From NCBI GenBank assembly GCA_946183815.1, contig CAMHDG010000008.1:1-13633 (forward strand): a DNA stretch of 13,633 bases, in the 5' to 3' direction. This stretch comes from an uncultured bacterium. GTDB lineage: Bacteria > Cyanobacteriota > Vampirovibrionia > Gastranaerophilales > Gastranaerophilaceae. The position numbers were made by a program, and so were the translations under genes. Below, piece by piece: positions 13,592-13,633 of this stretch; position 1 is the stretch's first letter; each line of letters starts with the position of its first letter. The notes below the pieces were generated by a model. It had not been told where the DNA came from and searched no databases. It worked only from the letters and a program-made list of their open reading frames with translations.

Positions 13592-13633
13592 GATATTTTT
13601 AATTTTATCACTAATATGTCTTGCGAAAAAATA

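Overview
The window is AT-rich, uses the standard code (TGA is a stop, as in the DtxR-type gene) and is densely packed with bacterial genes. The gene set and the style of several unrecognised proteins (lysine/asparagine-rich, with lineage-specific N-termini) resemble gut Melainabacteria (Candidatus Gastranaerophilales, non-photosynthetic relatives of Cyanobacteria). That placement comes from general familiarity, not from a search.

Layout. At 1-451 (minus) is the 5' part of a gene resembling M2/M3-type zinc peptidases, cut by the window edge. Divergent from it, 561-1936 (plus) is a two-gene operon: a short DtxR/MntR-type metal regulator and, overlapping it by 4 nt, a glycine-rich hydrophobic protein I do not recognise. 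The regulator's promoter carries a strong palindrome at the transcription start and a weaker one over the -35 box. Convergent to this, on the minus strand, lie rplS (ribosomal protein L19) and rbgA (50S-assembly GTPase), overlapping by 14 nt and preceded by a promoter and a leader hairpin. Further along the minus strand are a small unrecognised protein (3319-3753), a UPF0210/PFL-family protein (3842-5209) and a MotA/TolQ-like plus MotB/OmpA-like pair (5196-6903). The pair looks like the proton-driven ZorA/ZorB channel units of Zorya, without the Zorya effectors. The last three genes appear to be one operon driven by an extended -10 promoter near 6930.

The 280-bp gap between this operon and divergent ispG (7184-8251, plus) holds a structured element. 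It has four 8-bp tandem units, two small hairpins, four 8-bp units in reverse orientation, and then a near-perfect 41-bp hairpin ending about 10 bp before a TATAAT box. A second 41-bp hairpin with the same arm sequence, and also next to an 8-bp tandem array, lies at 1958-1998. Convergent to ispG is der (8304-9635, minus), a double-GTPase ribosome assembly factor. Upstream of der on the same strand is a very large SF1 helicase (9707-13591, possibly continuing past the right edge). It seems to contain a degenerate helicase copy lacking a Walker A motif, fused to an intact UvrD-type copy.

Functionally the window mixes ribosome biogenesis (rplS, rbgA, der), isoprenoid synthesis (ispG), probable metal homeostasis, an envelope stator-like channel and a DNA helicase/repair enzyme. 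The points of most interest are the 41-bp hairpin repeat family, the ZorAB-like operon, the two-lobed helicase and the DtxR-linked unknown membrane protein. No tRNA, rRNA, CRISPR array or transposase gene was seen.
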